DNA of 64,000 nucleotides from the NCBI RefSeq assembly GCF_040643635.1, contig NZ_JBEYUS010000013.1:1-64000 (forward strand). The letters are read 5' to 3'. This document shows, piece after piece, positions 42,677 to 52,300 of this stretch (positions are counted from its first letter, which is position 1; each line of letters starts with the position of its first letter). The notes below the pieces were generated by a model. It saw only the letters and a program-made list of their open reading frames with translations, did not search any database and was not told the origin of the DNA. The stretch comes from Saccharopolyspora_C sp040643635. GTDB taxonomy: Bacteria; Actinomycetota; Actinomycetes; Mycobacteriales; Pseudonocardiaceae. Position numbers and translations under genes: made by a program.

Positions 42677-44053
42677 ATGCCTTACGTCCTGGGGATCCAC
42701 GTGGGGGCCACGGCCACCTCGGCCGCCATCGCGCGGCGCGACGGCGGCAGATGGGGTGCGGCCACCCCACTACCGCTGAGTTCCACCGGGCACACCGTTC
42801 CCACCGTGCTGTGCCGGGTCCAGGACGGATCGTTCGTCGCGGGCGAGCAGGCGAGCAGGCAGGAGCTGACCCACCACGAGTGGGTCGTCCGAGGATTCAC
42901 CCGCCAGGTCGGCGATGAAGCGCCGCTGCTGGTCGGCAGCGAGTTCATCTCCGCGCAGGCGCTGGTCGCGGCCGTCGTCGAATGGGTCGCCGACACCGTC
43001 GCCCACCAGCTCGGCCACCCGGCCGAGCACATCACCCTCGCGCACTCCGCGACCTGGGGACCGTTCCGCGTCCACCTGGTGCGCCAGGCGTTGGCCCAGC
43101 TCGGCCTGCGGGACGTGACGCTGGTGCCCGAACCGGTCGCCGTAGCCCTCGACTACGCGAGCAAGCAGCAGGTCGCCGAGCAGGACGCCGTCGCCGTCGC
43201 GAACATCGGCGGCACCGGGTTCGACGCGACCGTGCTGCGCCGCCGCGCGCCCGGCTTCGAGGTCGTCGGGTCCACTTTGGACACCGATCATCCGAGCGGG
43301 CAGGACCTCGACGACGAGGTGTTCTCCCACCTGCTGGGCGAATTCGACGAGCAGCTCGACGGGCTCGACGCGGCCGACCCGGGCCACCGCGCCGCGCTGG
43401 CCGCGCTGCGCGGCGACTGCACCCGTGCCAAGGAAGCGCTGTCCTACCACCCGGGCAGCACCGTCCGCATCGAACTGCCCGGGCTGCGCACCGACTTCGC
43501 CGTGTCCCGCGCCCGCTACGAACAACTCGCCCAGCCGCACCTGGAACGGGTGCCGGAGCTGTTGCTGCAGGCCGTGCAGTCCGCGGCGGTCGCGCCCGAG
43601 GACCTGACCGCGCTCGTGCTCGCCGGTGGCACCGCCCGCACCCCGCTGCTCAAGCGGCTCGTCGCCGAACGCCTCGAACGCACCCCGCAGGTCGACTCGG
43701 CGCCCGAGCTCGTCGCGGCCCGCGGCGCGGCGGCCTCCGCCGTCAGCGTGCTGTCCGGGGTCAACGAACGCCCCGAATCCGTCGCCGAGACCAGCGTCCT
43801 CGTCCGCGTCGAAGGGCCCGGCGCCCTCGACGTCATCGACGGCGAACCCGAGCGCGAAGCACCACCGCGGCCGCCGGTGCAGGTCGAACCCATGTACCTG
43901 GAACCGCCGGACGAAGACCGGCAGCGGATGTTCAAGATCCTCAAGCTGACCGCGGCGGCGCTGCTGATCATCGGCGGTCTGGTGCTGACCATCGTGCAGA
44001 CGGTCGGCGGAACGTCGGCCCCCTCCAGTCCCATCCAGACCCAGCAGCGTTGA
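42677..44053 (+). CDS. Membrane-anchored Hsp70-like ATPase without substrate-binding domain
   Basis: A 458-residue protein with an actin/Hsp70-type ATPase domain. Phosphate-1 is GIHVGATATSAAI (residues 6-18); PEPVAVALDY (151-160) matches the DnaK connecting region; phosphate-2 is NIGGTGFDATVL (176-187), degenerate compared with DLGGGTFD; the adenosine motif is VLAGGTARTPLLKRL (about 317-331). The DnaK substrate-binding domain is absent. Instead a proline-rich linker leads to one membrane span (about 421-443) and a 15-residue external tail. It may sense or signal at the membrane rather than fold proteins. It is followed by the LuxR gene in the same direction. Confidence 0.82.
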   Translation: MPYVLGIHVGATATSAAIARRDGGRWGAATPLPLSSTGHTVPTVLCRVQDGSFVAGEQASRQELTHHEWVVRGFTRQVGDEAPLLVGSEFISAQALVAAVVEWVADTVAHQLGHPAEHITLAHSATWGPFRVHLVRQALAQLGLRDVTLVPEPVAVALDYASKQQVAEQDAVAVANIGGTGFDATVLRRRAPGFEVVGSTLDTDHPSGQDLDDEVFSHLLGEFDEQLDGLDAADPGHRAALAALRGDCTRAKEALSYHPGSTVRIELPGLRTDFAVSRARYEQLAQPHLERVPELLLQAVQSAAVAPEDLTALVLAGGTARTPLLKRLVAERLERTPQVDSAPELVAARGAAASAVSVLSGVNERPESVAETSVLVRVEGPGALDVIDGEPEREAPPRPPVQVEPMYLEPPDEDRQRMFKILKLTAAALLIIGGLVLTIVQTVGGTSAPSSPIQTQQR

Positions 44054-44130
44054 CGAAACCCACTCGCACCCCTAAGAGTGATCCCGCCGAGTGACCCGCG
44101 AATCGAGGTCTCCGTGAACCGAGGAGTCCT

Positions 44131-46623
44131 GTGAACCACCGGACAGCCACCCCCCCAGACCTGGTGACCGGGCCCCGCGCCGTCCGGTTGTGGGAGTCCG
44201 TCGCCGCCGCGCCCGCCGAACCGGTGCAGGTCGGGATCCAGGCCGCGGGCGGGTCCGGCAAGACCGCCCTGCTCGACGAGCTCGCCGACGCGTACCGGGC
44301 CGCGGGCGTGCCGGTCGAGCGGGACGCCCGCCGCGCCGACCCCGCGGGCGCCGCCGTGCTCCTGGACGACGCGCACCTGCTCGACGACGGCGCGCTGCGC
44401 GCCGCCCGCGAACTCGCCGCCGACCCGCGGGCCCGGCTGGTGGTGGCCTACCGGCCGTGGCCGCGCAGCGCCGAGCTCGTCGAGCTCGTGCACGTCCTGG
44501 ACCGCTCCGGACCGCCCGTCGTGCTGTCCGGGTACACCGCCGCCGACCTCGCCGCCCGCGTCGAGCGCGGTCTCGGCACCGCCCCGCCCGCCGAGTGGAT
44601 CGACCGGCTGCTCGCGCAGACCGGCGGGGTCCCGCGGCTGGTGGAGGGCGTGCTGGCCGACACCAGCCCGCAGCACCTCACGTCGACCTCGGTGCCGTCC
44701 CGCATCGTCGAGCACGTCCAGCACGAGCTCACCGCCCTCGGCGGGATCGGCGCCCGGTGCGCGAGCGCCGTCGCCGTCGGTGCCGCCCCGCACCCCGACG
44801 TGCTGGCCTGGCTGCTGTCGCTCGACCCCGCCGACGTGGTGCCCGCGCTGTCCGCGATCCGCGCCAGCGGGCTCACCGACGGGGCGGGGGAACTGCTGCC
44901 GCTGGCGCGCCGGGCCGCGCAACTGCTCACGCCCGTCGACGAGCGGCTGGCGATCGCGCGCAGGCTGGTGCGGGTGCAGCTGGACCGCGGCCGGCCGGTG
45001 CTCGGGCTGCTGCGCCCGTTCCTCGACTCGGAGACGACCGCCGCCGCGGACCCGACGATGGCCGAGGCCTACGAGCAGGCCGGGGTCGAGGCCGCCGAGC
45101 AGGCGCCGGACCTGTCCTCGCGGTTCTTCGACGCCGCCGTCTCCGCGGGCACACCGCCCGCCCGGCTCGCCGCCCGCCGGGCCAAGGCCGCCGCGATCGC
45201 CGGGCACTTCGACGAGGCGCTGCGGCTCGCGGACGCGGTGATCGTGGACGAGACCGTCCCGGACCGGGCGCTAGGCGTGCAGGTCGCCGCCAGCGTCCTC
45301 GCCCACCGCGGACTGCCCGCCCGCTCCGCGCAGCTGTGCCGCTGGTCCGCCGAACACCTGCGCTGGCCGGGCGACCGCGCGTACGCGGCCGTGTCGCTGA
45401 TCGGCACCGGGCGGCTCGCCGAAGCCGAGCAGCTGCTGCGGACGGTGGCCGACCCGGGCCCGCCGACTTCGCTGTCCGGGTCGTCCGACCAGCTCGTCGA
45501 CGGCATCCGCGAATCGATCACCGGTAGCCCGGTCACCGCGCTGTCCCTGCTGACCCGGTCGGCCTCGCTGGCCGAACCGGTCGGCGGCGCCGCGCTGGTG
45601 CCGGACACGCCCGCCGCGATCGCCACCCTGGCCGCGCTGCACTGCGGCGAGCTCGACGTCGCCGCCTCCGTGGTGGGGCGCGCGATCGAAGCGGGCAGCG
45701 GCGGGCCGATGCTCGCCGTGCGGCACCGGCTGCTCGCCGCGTGGATCCCGCTGGCCCGCGGCGACACCCTCGGCGCGCGGGCCGCGCTGGACGCCGCCGC
45801 GCCCGCACCGGACTCGTTGCAGGCGCGGGACCGGCTGCTGGCCACCGCGATCGAAGCGGGCATCGCGAACCGGGACAACGACACCGCCGCGCTGAACGCG
45901 GTCCGCGGCCGCGCCCGGCAGGCCATCGCCGAGCACCCCGCGGACCTGTTCGGGCTGCTGGCGCTGGGCGAGCTCGCCGTGTCCTGCGCGCGGCTGCACG
46001 ACCAGGACTGGGTGGAGCCGCACCTGGACGCCGCGTTCGCGCTGCTCGGCGAGCTCGGCGACCCGCCGCTGTGGACCGGCCTGCTGCGCTGGAAGTGCCT
46101 GCAGGCCGCCGTGGTCAGCGAGGACGCGGCGACGGTGCGCACCCACGTCGCCGCGCTCGAAGCGATGTCCGGGCACAACCCGATGTCCGCGGCGATGGCC
46201 GCCGCCGCCCGCACCTGGCAGGACGTGCTCACCGGCGACGTCGACCGCGAGCAGGCGGAGCAGGCGGCGCGCGGGCTGCACGCCGCCGGGCTCACCTGGG
46301 ACGGCGCGCGGCTCGCCGGGCAGGCGGCGCTGCGCACCTCGGACCGGCCCACGATGCTCGGGCTGCTGGAGTGCGCCCGCTCGCTGCAGGGCAAACCGGC
46401 CCGGCCGCGCGCCGTCGGCGATGCCGGCGACGGGGTGCTCAGCGAGCGGGAACGGGAGGTCGCGGAGCTGGTGCTGTCCGGGCTCACCTACAAGCAGGTC
46501 GGCAAGCGGCTGTTCATCTCGGCGAAGACGGTGGAGCACCACATCGGCCGGATCAAGCAGCGCCTCGGCGCCGCCTCCCGGGAGGACCTGCTGGCCCGGC
46601 TCCGCGAGATCCTCGACTCCTGA
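44131..46623 (+). CDS. Large ATPase-LuxR transcriptional regulator (IniR-like)
   Basis: An 830-residue regulator of the MalT/LAL architecture. An N-terminal NTPase has Walker A GGSGKT (about 40-45) and Walker B AAVLLDDAH (74-82); a long helical repeat region rich in Ala/Leu (TPR-like, about 250-750) follows. The C-terminal LuxR helix-turn-helix is LSEREREVAELVLSGLTYKQVGKRLFISAKTVEHHIGRIKQRL (last 60 residues). In Mycobacterium a related regulator (IniR) controls iniBAC; the position here, next to IniB and dynamin genes, supports the same role. GTG 44131 follows GAGGAG, 77 bp after the Hsp70-like gene. Confidence 0.85.
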   Translation: MNHRTATPPDLVTGPRAVRLWESVAAAPAEPVQVGIQAAGGSGKTALLDELADAYRAAGVPVERDARRADPAGAAVLLDDAHLLDDGALRAARELAADPRARLVVAYRPWPRSAELVELVHVLDRSGPPVVLSGYTAADLAARVERGLGTAPPAEWIDRLLAQTGGVPRLVEGVLADTSPQHLTSTSVPSRIVEHVQHELTALGGIGARCASAVAVGAAPHPDVLAWLLSLDPADVVPALSAIRASGLTDGAGELLPLARRAAQLLTPVDERLAIARRLVRVQLDRGRPVLGLLRPFLDSETTAAADPTMAEAYEQAGVEAAEQAPDLSSRFFDAAVSAGTPPARLAARRAKAAAIAGHFDEALRLADAVIVDETVPDRALGVQVAASVLAHRGLPARSAQLCRWSAEHLRWPGDRAYAAVSLIGTGRLAEAEQLLRTVADPGPPTSLSGSSDQLVDGIRESITGSPVTALSLLTRSASLAEPVGGAALVPDTPAAIATLAALHCGELDVAASVVGRAIEAGSGGPMLAVRHRLLAAWIPLARGDTLGARAALDAAAPAPDSLQARDRLLATAIEAGIANRDNDTAALNAVRGRARQAIAEHPADLFGLLALGELAVSCARLHDQDWVEPHLDAAFALLGELGDPPLWTGLLRWKCLQAAVVSEDAATVRTHVAALEAMSGHNPMSAAMAAAARTWQDVLTGDVDREQAEQAARGLHAAGLTWDGARLAGQAALRTSDRPTMLGLLECARSLQGKPARPRAVGDAGDGVLSEREREVAELVLSGLTYKQVGKRLFISAKTVEHHIGRIKQRLGAASREDLLARLREILDS

Positions 46624-46632
46624 CGAGCACCC

Positions 46633-46674
46633 GGGTGGACGGCCCACCGGCACGGGCCGGCGGGCCGCTCACCC
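46633..46674. terminator. Bidirectional hairpin terminator
   Basis: GGGTGGACGGCCCACCGGC pairs imperfectly with GCCGGCGGGCCGCTCACCC between converging luxR-type and esterase genes. It belongs to the same hairpin family as 3425 and 37032. Confidence 0.75.
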
Positions 46675-46682
46675 AGGGCGCG

Positions 46683-47756
46683 TCAGGTGAGGGCCAGGCC
46701 GGCGCGCAGGGTCCCCGAGATCTCGCTCAGCGCCTCGTTGAACCGGGTGCCCACCTGGCGCATGCTGCCGAAACCGTGGATCAGGTCGTCGAAGCGCCGC
46801 ACCACCACCGGCACGCCCGCTCCGGCGAGCCGCCGCGCGTACTCCTCGCCGTCGTCGCGCAGCGGGTCGAACCCGCTGGTCACCACGTGCGCGGGCGGCA
46901 GGCCGCTCAGGTCTTCCGCCAGCAGCACCGACATCCGCAGGTCCGAGCGGTCCACCCCGGCGGGTGCGTACTGGTCGAGGAACCAGGTGATGTCCGCATC
47001 GGACAGCAGCAGCCCGCTGCTGAACAGGTCCCGGGAACGCCGCCGCGTCGTCATGTCCAGCGCCGGGTACATCAGCAGCTGGAAGGCCGGCTTCGGGCCC
47101 CCGGCCCGCGTCGCGTGGTACGAGACCACCGCGGCCAGGTTGCCGCCCGCGCTGTCCCCGCCGACCGCGATCCGGTCCGGCTCGGTGCCGAGCTCATCGG
47201 CGCGTTCCACCGCGTACCGGAACGCGGCCATCGCGTCGTCGAACGCCGCCGGGAACGGGTGTTCCGGGGCGCGCCGGTAGTCCACCGACAGCACCCGGAC
47301 CCCGGCGGTCTTCGCGAAGTAGCGGCACAGGTCGTCGTGGCTGTCCAGGTCGCCGATGACCCAGCCGCCGCCGTGGAAGAACACCAGCAGCGGGCTGTGC
47401 TCGGTCAGCGCCTGCGGCCGGTACAGCCGGGCCGCGAGCTCGCCGTCCGGGGTCGGGATGCTGCGCTCGCCGACCGAGACACCGCCCAGCGGCGCCCGTT
47501 CCACGAGGGCGGTGGACTCCTCCAGCAGTGCGCGGGAACCGGCGGCGTCGCCGGTGGTGAGCTGGGTGCTGCCGGTGAGCGACTGCATCTTCAGCAGCAG
47601 CTGCGCGTCGAGCGAGAGCTCCTGGCCGTCGATCCGCCGCGGTGCTCCCGCGATGAGCCTGCGCAGCGGCCGCGGCAGCGCGAACGCGGCGTGCAACCCG
47701 GCGCCGAGCACGTGCGCGCGCATCCGGGGCGGGATCAGTTCGACGGCTTTCGACAT
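46683..47756 (-). CDS. Alpha/beta-hydrolase esterase, hormone-sensitive lipase family
   Basis: A 357-residue esterase with the HSL motif HGGGWVIGD (oxyanion hole, about residue 127), nucleophile GDSAGGN, then acid in GFDPLRDDGE and histidine in LIHGFG. A 90-residue N-terminal cap region precedes the fold (MSKAVELIPPRMR...). Relatives such as mycobacterial LipH/LipN hydrolyse short-chain esters. No signal peptide. The ATG at 47756 follows GGAGG. Confidence 0.92.
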   Translation of the reverse strand: MSKAVELIPPRMRAHVLGAGLHAAFALPRPLRRLIAGAPRRIDGQELSLDAQLLLKMQSLTGSTQLTTGDAAGSRALLEESTALVERAPLGGVSVGERSIPTPDGELAARLYRPQALTEHSPLLVFFHGGGWVIGDLDSHDDLCRYFAKTAGVRVLSVDYRRAPEHPFPAAFDDAMAAFRYAVERADELGTEPDRIAVGGDSAGGNLAAVVSYHATRAGGPKPAFQLLMYPALDMTTRRRSRDLFSSGLLLSDADITWFLDQYAPAGVDRSDLRMSVLLAEDLSGLPPAHVVTSGFDPLRDDGEEYARRLAGAGVPVVVRRFDDLIHGFGSMRQVGTRFNEALSEISGTLRAGLALT

Positions 47757-47834
47757 GGCAAGACCTCCCGAGGACGGACCGTGCCCGGGAGGCTACTAGC
47801 AGGTAGTGGTGACCCGGGACACTGCCGTGGACCT

Positions 47835-47865
47835 TTGACTTCGAGTTATCTGGAGGTCGTAGCGT
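47835..47865 (+). promoter_or_regulatory. MerR/SoxR-type promoter of the FMN reductase gene
   Basis: TTGACT (47835-47840) and TAGCGT (47860-47865) are separated by 19 bp, the over-long spacer of MerR-family promoters. Within it lies a dyad, GACTTCGAG (47837-47845) and CTGGAGGTC (47850-47858), around TTAT; seven of nine positions are symmetric. The sequence resembles SoxR boxes (CCTCAAGTT-type half-sites). SoxR in Streptomyces controls similar reductases. Confidence 0.7.
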
Positions 47866-47923
47866 GATCGAGGTCCGGCCACGACCGCAGGACACCGCCG
47901 ACCCCCGATGAAAGGATCTGAAG

Positions 47924-48484
47924 ATGACCGTGACCGTGGTGGGAATCGGCGGTTCGGTGCGCCCGGACTCCCAGTCCGAGCGCGCGATGCACGCCGTTCT
48001 CGCCGGGGCGCGCGAGGCGGGCGCCGAGGTGCGCGCCATCGGGGGCGAGGACCTGGTGCTGCCGTTCTACGACCCGCACTTCACCGACCGCACCGAGGCC
48101 GCGCGGGAGCTGGTGGCCGCGTTGCGCGGGGCGGACGGGGTCGTGCTGGCGTCGCCGGGGTACCACGGCACCATCTCCGGTCTGATCAAGAACGCGCTCG
48201 ACTACGCGGAGGACCTCCGCGACGACGCGCACCCGTACCTGGACGGCCGGGCGGTGGGCTGCGTCGGCACCGCGTACGGCTGGCAGGCGGCGGTGACCAC
48301 GTTGCAGGCGCTGCGCTCGGTGGTGCACTCGCTGCGCGGCTGGCCGACGCCGCTCGGCGCCGCGGTCAACTCCTCGGAGGCCCGGTTCGAACCGGACGGC
48401 TCCTGCTCGGACCCGAAGCTGGGGGGCACGCTGCGCACCATCGGCACCCAGCTGGTGGGGTTCGCCGAGCAGCGCCGGGCGTGA
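47924..48484 (+). CDS. NADPH-dependent FMN reductase
   Basis: A 186-residue flavodoxin-like reductase. GIGGSVRPDSQSERAM (7-22) is the FMN phosphate loop and SPGYHGTISGLIKNALDYAE is the second flavin motif of the NADPH-dependent FMN reductase family. Such enzymes reduce quinones, chromate, azo dyes or free flavin. Its SoxR-like promoter suggests induction by redox-cycling compounds. The ATG at 47924 has AAAGGA upstream. dps follows in the same direction. Confidence 0.92.
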   Translation: MTVTVVGIGGSVRPDSQSERAMHAVLAGAREAGAEVRAIGGEDLVLPFYDPHFTDRTEAARELVAALRGADGVVLASPGYHGTISGLIKNALDYAEDLRDDAHPYLDGRAVGCVGTAYGWQAAVTTLQALRSVVHSLRGWPTPLGAAVNSSEARFEPDGSCSDPKLGGTLRTIGTQLVGFAEQRRA

Positions 48485-48561
48485 TTACCGGGCGGTCCCG
48501 CCGGGTAGCCGTCGGGGGACATACCCGAACCGACTGCGCACCCGGTGCGAGGAGGTACGCG

Positions 48562-49050
48562 ATGACCGCCACCAAGTCCCCGATCTCCAGCCCGCTCGGC
48601 GACTCCGAACAGGACATCACCGGCAAGGCCTTGCAGGGGACCTTGCTGGACATGATCGACCTGCACCTCGTGGCGAAGCAGGCCCACTGGAACGTCGTCG
48701 GCCGGTTCTTCCGGGACGTGCACCTCCAGCTGGACGAGCTGGTCTCGGTGGCGCGCGGCTTCGCCGACGACGTCGCCGAACGCGCGGCCGCGCTGGGCAT
48801 CTCGCCGGACGGCCGGGCCGCGACGGTGGCCGAGGCGTCCGGGGTGCCGCGGTTCGAATCCGGCTGGCGCAGCGACAAGGAGGTCATCACCGCCATCGTC
48901 GACGCGCTCGCCGTGGTGATCCGCAGGCTGCGCGGCCGGATCGACGAGACCGACAAGACGGATCTGGTGAGCCAGGACCTGCTGATCGCCATCGCGCAGG
49001 AACTGGAGAAGTCCCACTGGATGTGGCAGGCCCAGCTCGCGGAGTCCTGA
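48562..49050 (+). CDS. dps: Dps family ferritin-like DNA-protecting protein
   Basis: A 162-residue Dps protein. LDLHLVAKQAHWNVVGRFFRDVHLQLDELVSVARGFADDVAERAAALG carries the inter-subunit ferroxidase residues (His42, His54, Asp58 and neighbours). Dps forms 12-mers that store iron and use peroxide, protecting DNA. GAGGAGG precedes the ATG. The gene follows the FMN reductase by 77 bp, so both may answer oxidative stress together. Confidence 0.95.
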   Translation: MTATKSPISSPLGDSEQDITGKALQGTLLDMIDLHLVAKQAHWNVVGRFFRDVHLQLDELVSVARGFADDVAERAAALGISPDGRAATVAEASGVPRFESGWRSDKEVITAIVDALAVVIRRLRGRIDETDKTDLVSQDLLIAIAQELEKSHWMWQAQLAES

Positions 49051-49067
49051 CCACCCACCCCAAAGCC

Positions 49068-49106
49068 CGGCCCGGCGTCCGCTCGAACAGACCGGCCGCC
49101 GGGCCG
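49068..49106 (+). terminator. Hairpin terminator after dps
   Basis: CGGCCCGGCG (49068-49077) pairs with CGCCGGGCCG (49097-49106), starting 18 bp after the dps stop. Confidence 0.7.
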
Positions 49107-49146
49107 AACCACGTCACGCCGAAGCCGCCCAACCCGCCCGCCGTCT

Positions 49147-49302
49147 TGTCAGCGGCGAAGCCGCTGAGCGGAGACCACGCACGCAGCAGGACCACCCGCG
49201 GGTTCTCAGCGGGATTCTCGCGAGGACAGCGTTTTCGCCTGTGGCGGAGCCACCGGTGAAAACGATCCCGCAGCGAGAATCCCGCTGAGGTTCCGCCACC
49301 CC
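49147..49302 (+). repeat. Structured intergenic repeat, copy 1
   Basis: Between converging dps and dnaE2. A first hairpin AGCGGC-GAA-GCCGCT (49151-49165) is followed by a three-level hairpin: outer arms CTCAGCGGGATTCTCGC (49205-49221) and its exact complement (49273-49289), middle GTTTTC/GAAAAC (49231-49236, 49258-49263), inner GTGGC/GCCAC (49241-49245, 49249-49253). A near-identical element lies inverted at 60565-60735 with compensated changes in the outer arms. Confidence 0.9.
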
Positions 49303-49336
49303 AGTGCTGCGCAGCAGAAGCGAGGCACCAGACGAG

Positions 49337-52300
49337 TCAGCAGAAGTCGCGGGATGTCGATGGGACCCGCATGTCGAGTCGCTGCAAGCGGTCCGCCCGC
49401 AGGTTCACCACCCCCTCGGAGCGCTCCACCGTGCCGCGCACCAGCAGCGCCGCGCTGCCCCGCGCCACCGACCGGTAGCGCGCCCACAGGCCCGGCGAGC
49501 ACACCACGTTGACCATCCCCGTCTCGTCCTCCAGGTTCAGGAACGTGATGCCGCCCGCCGTCGCCGGACGCTGCCGGTGCGTCACCGCGCCGCCCACCAG
49601 CACCCGCTCCCCGTGCGCCACCTCGGACAACCCGGCCGCCGGAACCGCGCCCCAGCCGTCCAGCCGGGACCGCACGAACTGCACCGGGAAGCTGTCCGGC
49701 GACACGCCCGTCGCCCACACGTCCGCCGCGGCCAGCTCCACCCCGTCCATCCCCGGCAGCACCGGCGGCGCCGCCGCCGACACCGTGGTGCCCGGCAACC
49801 GATCCGGCCGGTCCGCCGCCGCGGCGGCCGCGTTCCACAGCGCCTCCCGGCGGGACAGGCCGAAGCAGCCGAACGCGCCCGCCGTCGCCAACGCCTCCAT
49901 CTGCGGCGCGGACAGGCCCACCCGCCGCGCCACGTCCGGCAGGTCCGCGAACGGGCCGTGCTCGGCCCGCTCCGCCACCAGCCGCTCCGCGGCGCCCTCG
50001 CCGACGGTGCGCACCGATGCCACGCCCAGCCGCACCGCCTGCCCGCCGTCCGAGCGCTCGTCCGGCTCCAGGTCCGCCCGCACCCGGCTCGCGTTGACGT
50101 CCGGGCCGAGCACCCGCACCCCGTGCCTGCGCGCGTCCGCGGCCAGCGACTGGGGCGAGTAGAAGCCCATCGGCTGCGCCTTCAGCAGCGCCGCGCAGAA
50201 CGCCGCCGGGTAGTAGCGCTTGAACCAGGCGCTGGCGAACACCAGCAGCGCGAAGCTCAACGCGTGGCTCTCCGGGAACCCGTAGTTCGCGAACGCCAGC
50301 AGCCGCGCGTACACCCGCTCCGCCAGCTCCTCGCCGATGCCGTTCGCCGCCATGCCCGCGAACAGCCGGTCCCGCAGCCGCCGCATCCGCTCCCCCGAGC
50401 GCTTCGCGCCCATCGCCCGGCGCAGCTCGTCGGCCTCCGCGGGCGAGAAGCCCGCGACGTCCACCGCCAGCTGCATCAGCTGCTCCTGGAACAGCGGGAC
50501 GCCCAGCGTCTTCGCCAGCGCCCCCGCCATCAGCGGGTGCTCGTAGTCCCACTCCTCCAGCCCGTTGCGGCGGCGGATGTACGGGTGCACCGAGCCGCCC
50601 TGGATGGGGCCGGGGCGGATCAGCGCCACCTCCACCACCAGGTCGTAGAACTCGCGCGGCTTCAACCGCGGCAGCGTCGCCAGCTGCGCGCGGCTCTCCA
50701 CCTGGAACACGCCGATCGCGTCGGCGCGGCGCAGCATCTCGTACACCGCGTCGTCGGCCAGGTCCAGCTCGCCCAGGTCCACCCGGCGGCCGTGGTGCTC
50801 GGCGACCAGGTCGATCGCGTAGTGCAGCGCCGAGAGCATGCCCAGCCCCAGCAGGTCGAACTTCACCAGCCCCGCGGCGGCGCAGTCGTCCTTGTCCCAC
50901 TGCAGCACCGTGCGACCCGGCATCCGCGCCCACTCCACCGGGCACACCTCGCTCACCGGCCGGTCGCACAGCACCATGCCGCCGGAGTGGATGCCCAGGT
51001 GGCGGGGGAAGCCGAGCAGCTCGTCCGCCAGTTCCCGCACCTGCGCCGGGATCTCCTCGTCGGCGGGGATCTCGTGCCAGGACTCCACCCGCTTGCTCCA
51101 CGCGTCCTGCTGCCCCGGCGAGTGGCCGAGCGCCCGCGCCACGTCCCGCACCGCCGACTTCGGGCGGTACGAGATCACGTTCGCCACCTGCGCGGCGTGC
51201 GTGCGGCCGTGCAGGCCGTACACGTACTGGATGACCTCTTCGCGGCGGTCCGACTCGATGTCCAGGTCGATGTCCGGCGGCCCGTCCCGTTCCGGGGCGA
51301 GGAACCGCTCGAACAGCAGCTCGTAGCGCACCGGGTCCGCGTTCGTGATCCGCAGCGCGAAGCACACCGCCGAGTTCGCCGCCGAACCCCGGCCCTGGCA
51401 CAAGATGTCCTGCTCCCGGCAGAACCGCACGATGTCGTGCACCACCAGGAAGTAGCCGGGGAAGCCGAGCCGTTCGATCACCGCCAGCTCGTGCTCCAGC
51501 TGCCGGTACGCGGCCGGGTTCCGCTCCGGCGGGCCGTAGCGGTCCAGCGCGCCCCGCATCGTCAGCTCCCGCAGGTGCTGCGCCTCGGTGCGGCCCGGTG
51601 GCACGTCGAACGGCGGCAGCCGCGGCGCCACCAGGCGCAGGTCGAACGCGCACTCCCGGCCCAGCTCGGCGGCCGCGGCCACCACCCCCGGGTAGCGGGC
51701 GAACCGGCGCGCCATCTCGGCGCCGGACCGCAGGTGCGCGCCCGCCGACGGCGGCAGCCAGCCGTCCAGCTCGTCCAGGCTGCTGCGGGCCCGGATCGCC
51801 GCCAGCACCGCGGCGATCCGCTCCCGGTCCGGTGCGGGCAGGTGCGCCGCCGTGGACGCCACGGCCCGCAGTCCGCGGCTGCGCGCCAGCTCGTACAAGT
51901 CGTCGTTGCGCACCGAGTCCTCCGGCAGCCCGTGGTCGGTGAGCTCCACGGCCACGTTCTCCGCGCCGAACAGCGCCACCAGCCGGTCCAGTTCCGCGGC
52001 GGCCGCAGACGTCCCGCCCTCGGTCCACGCCGCGCGCACCGCGCCCTTGCGGCAGCCGGTCAGCACCAGCCAGTGCCCGTCGGCCTCCGCCGCCAGCTCC
52101 GCCAGGTCGTAGTGCGGGCGGCCCTTCTCCCCGCCGCGCAGCTGCGCGGTGGTGATCGCCCGGCACAACCTGCGGTAGCCCTCCGGGCCGCGGGCCAGCA
52201 CCAGCAGGTGCCGGTCCGGCGGGTCCGGCTCGCCGGTGCGGGCGGAGGCCCGGCCACCGTCGCCGCCCAGGCCCAGTTCGGCGCCGAAGAGGGTGCGCAC

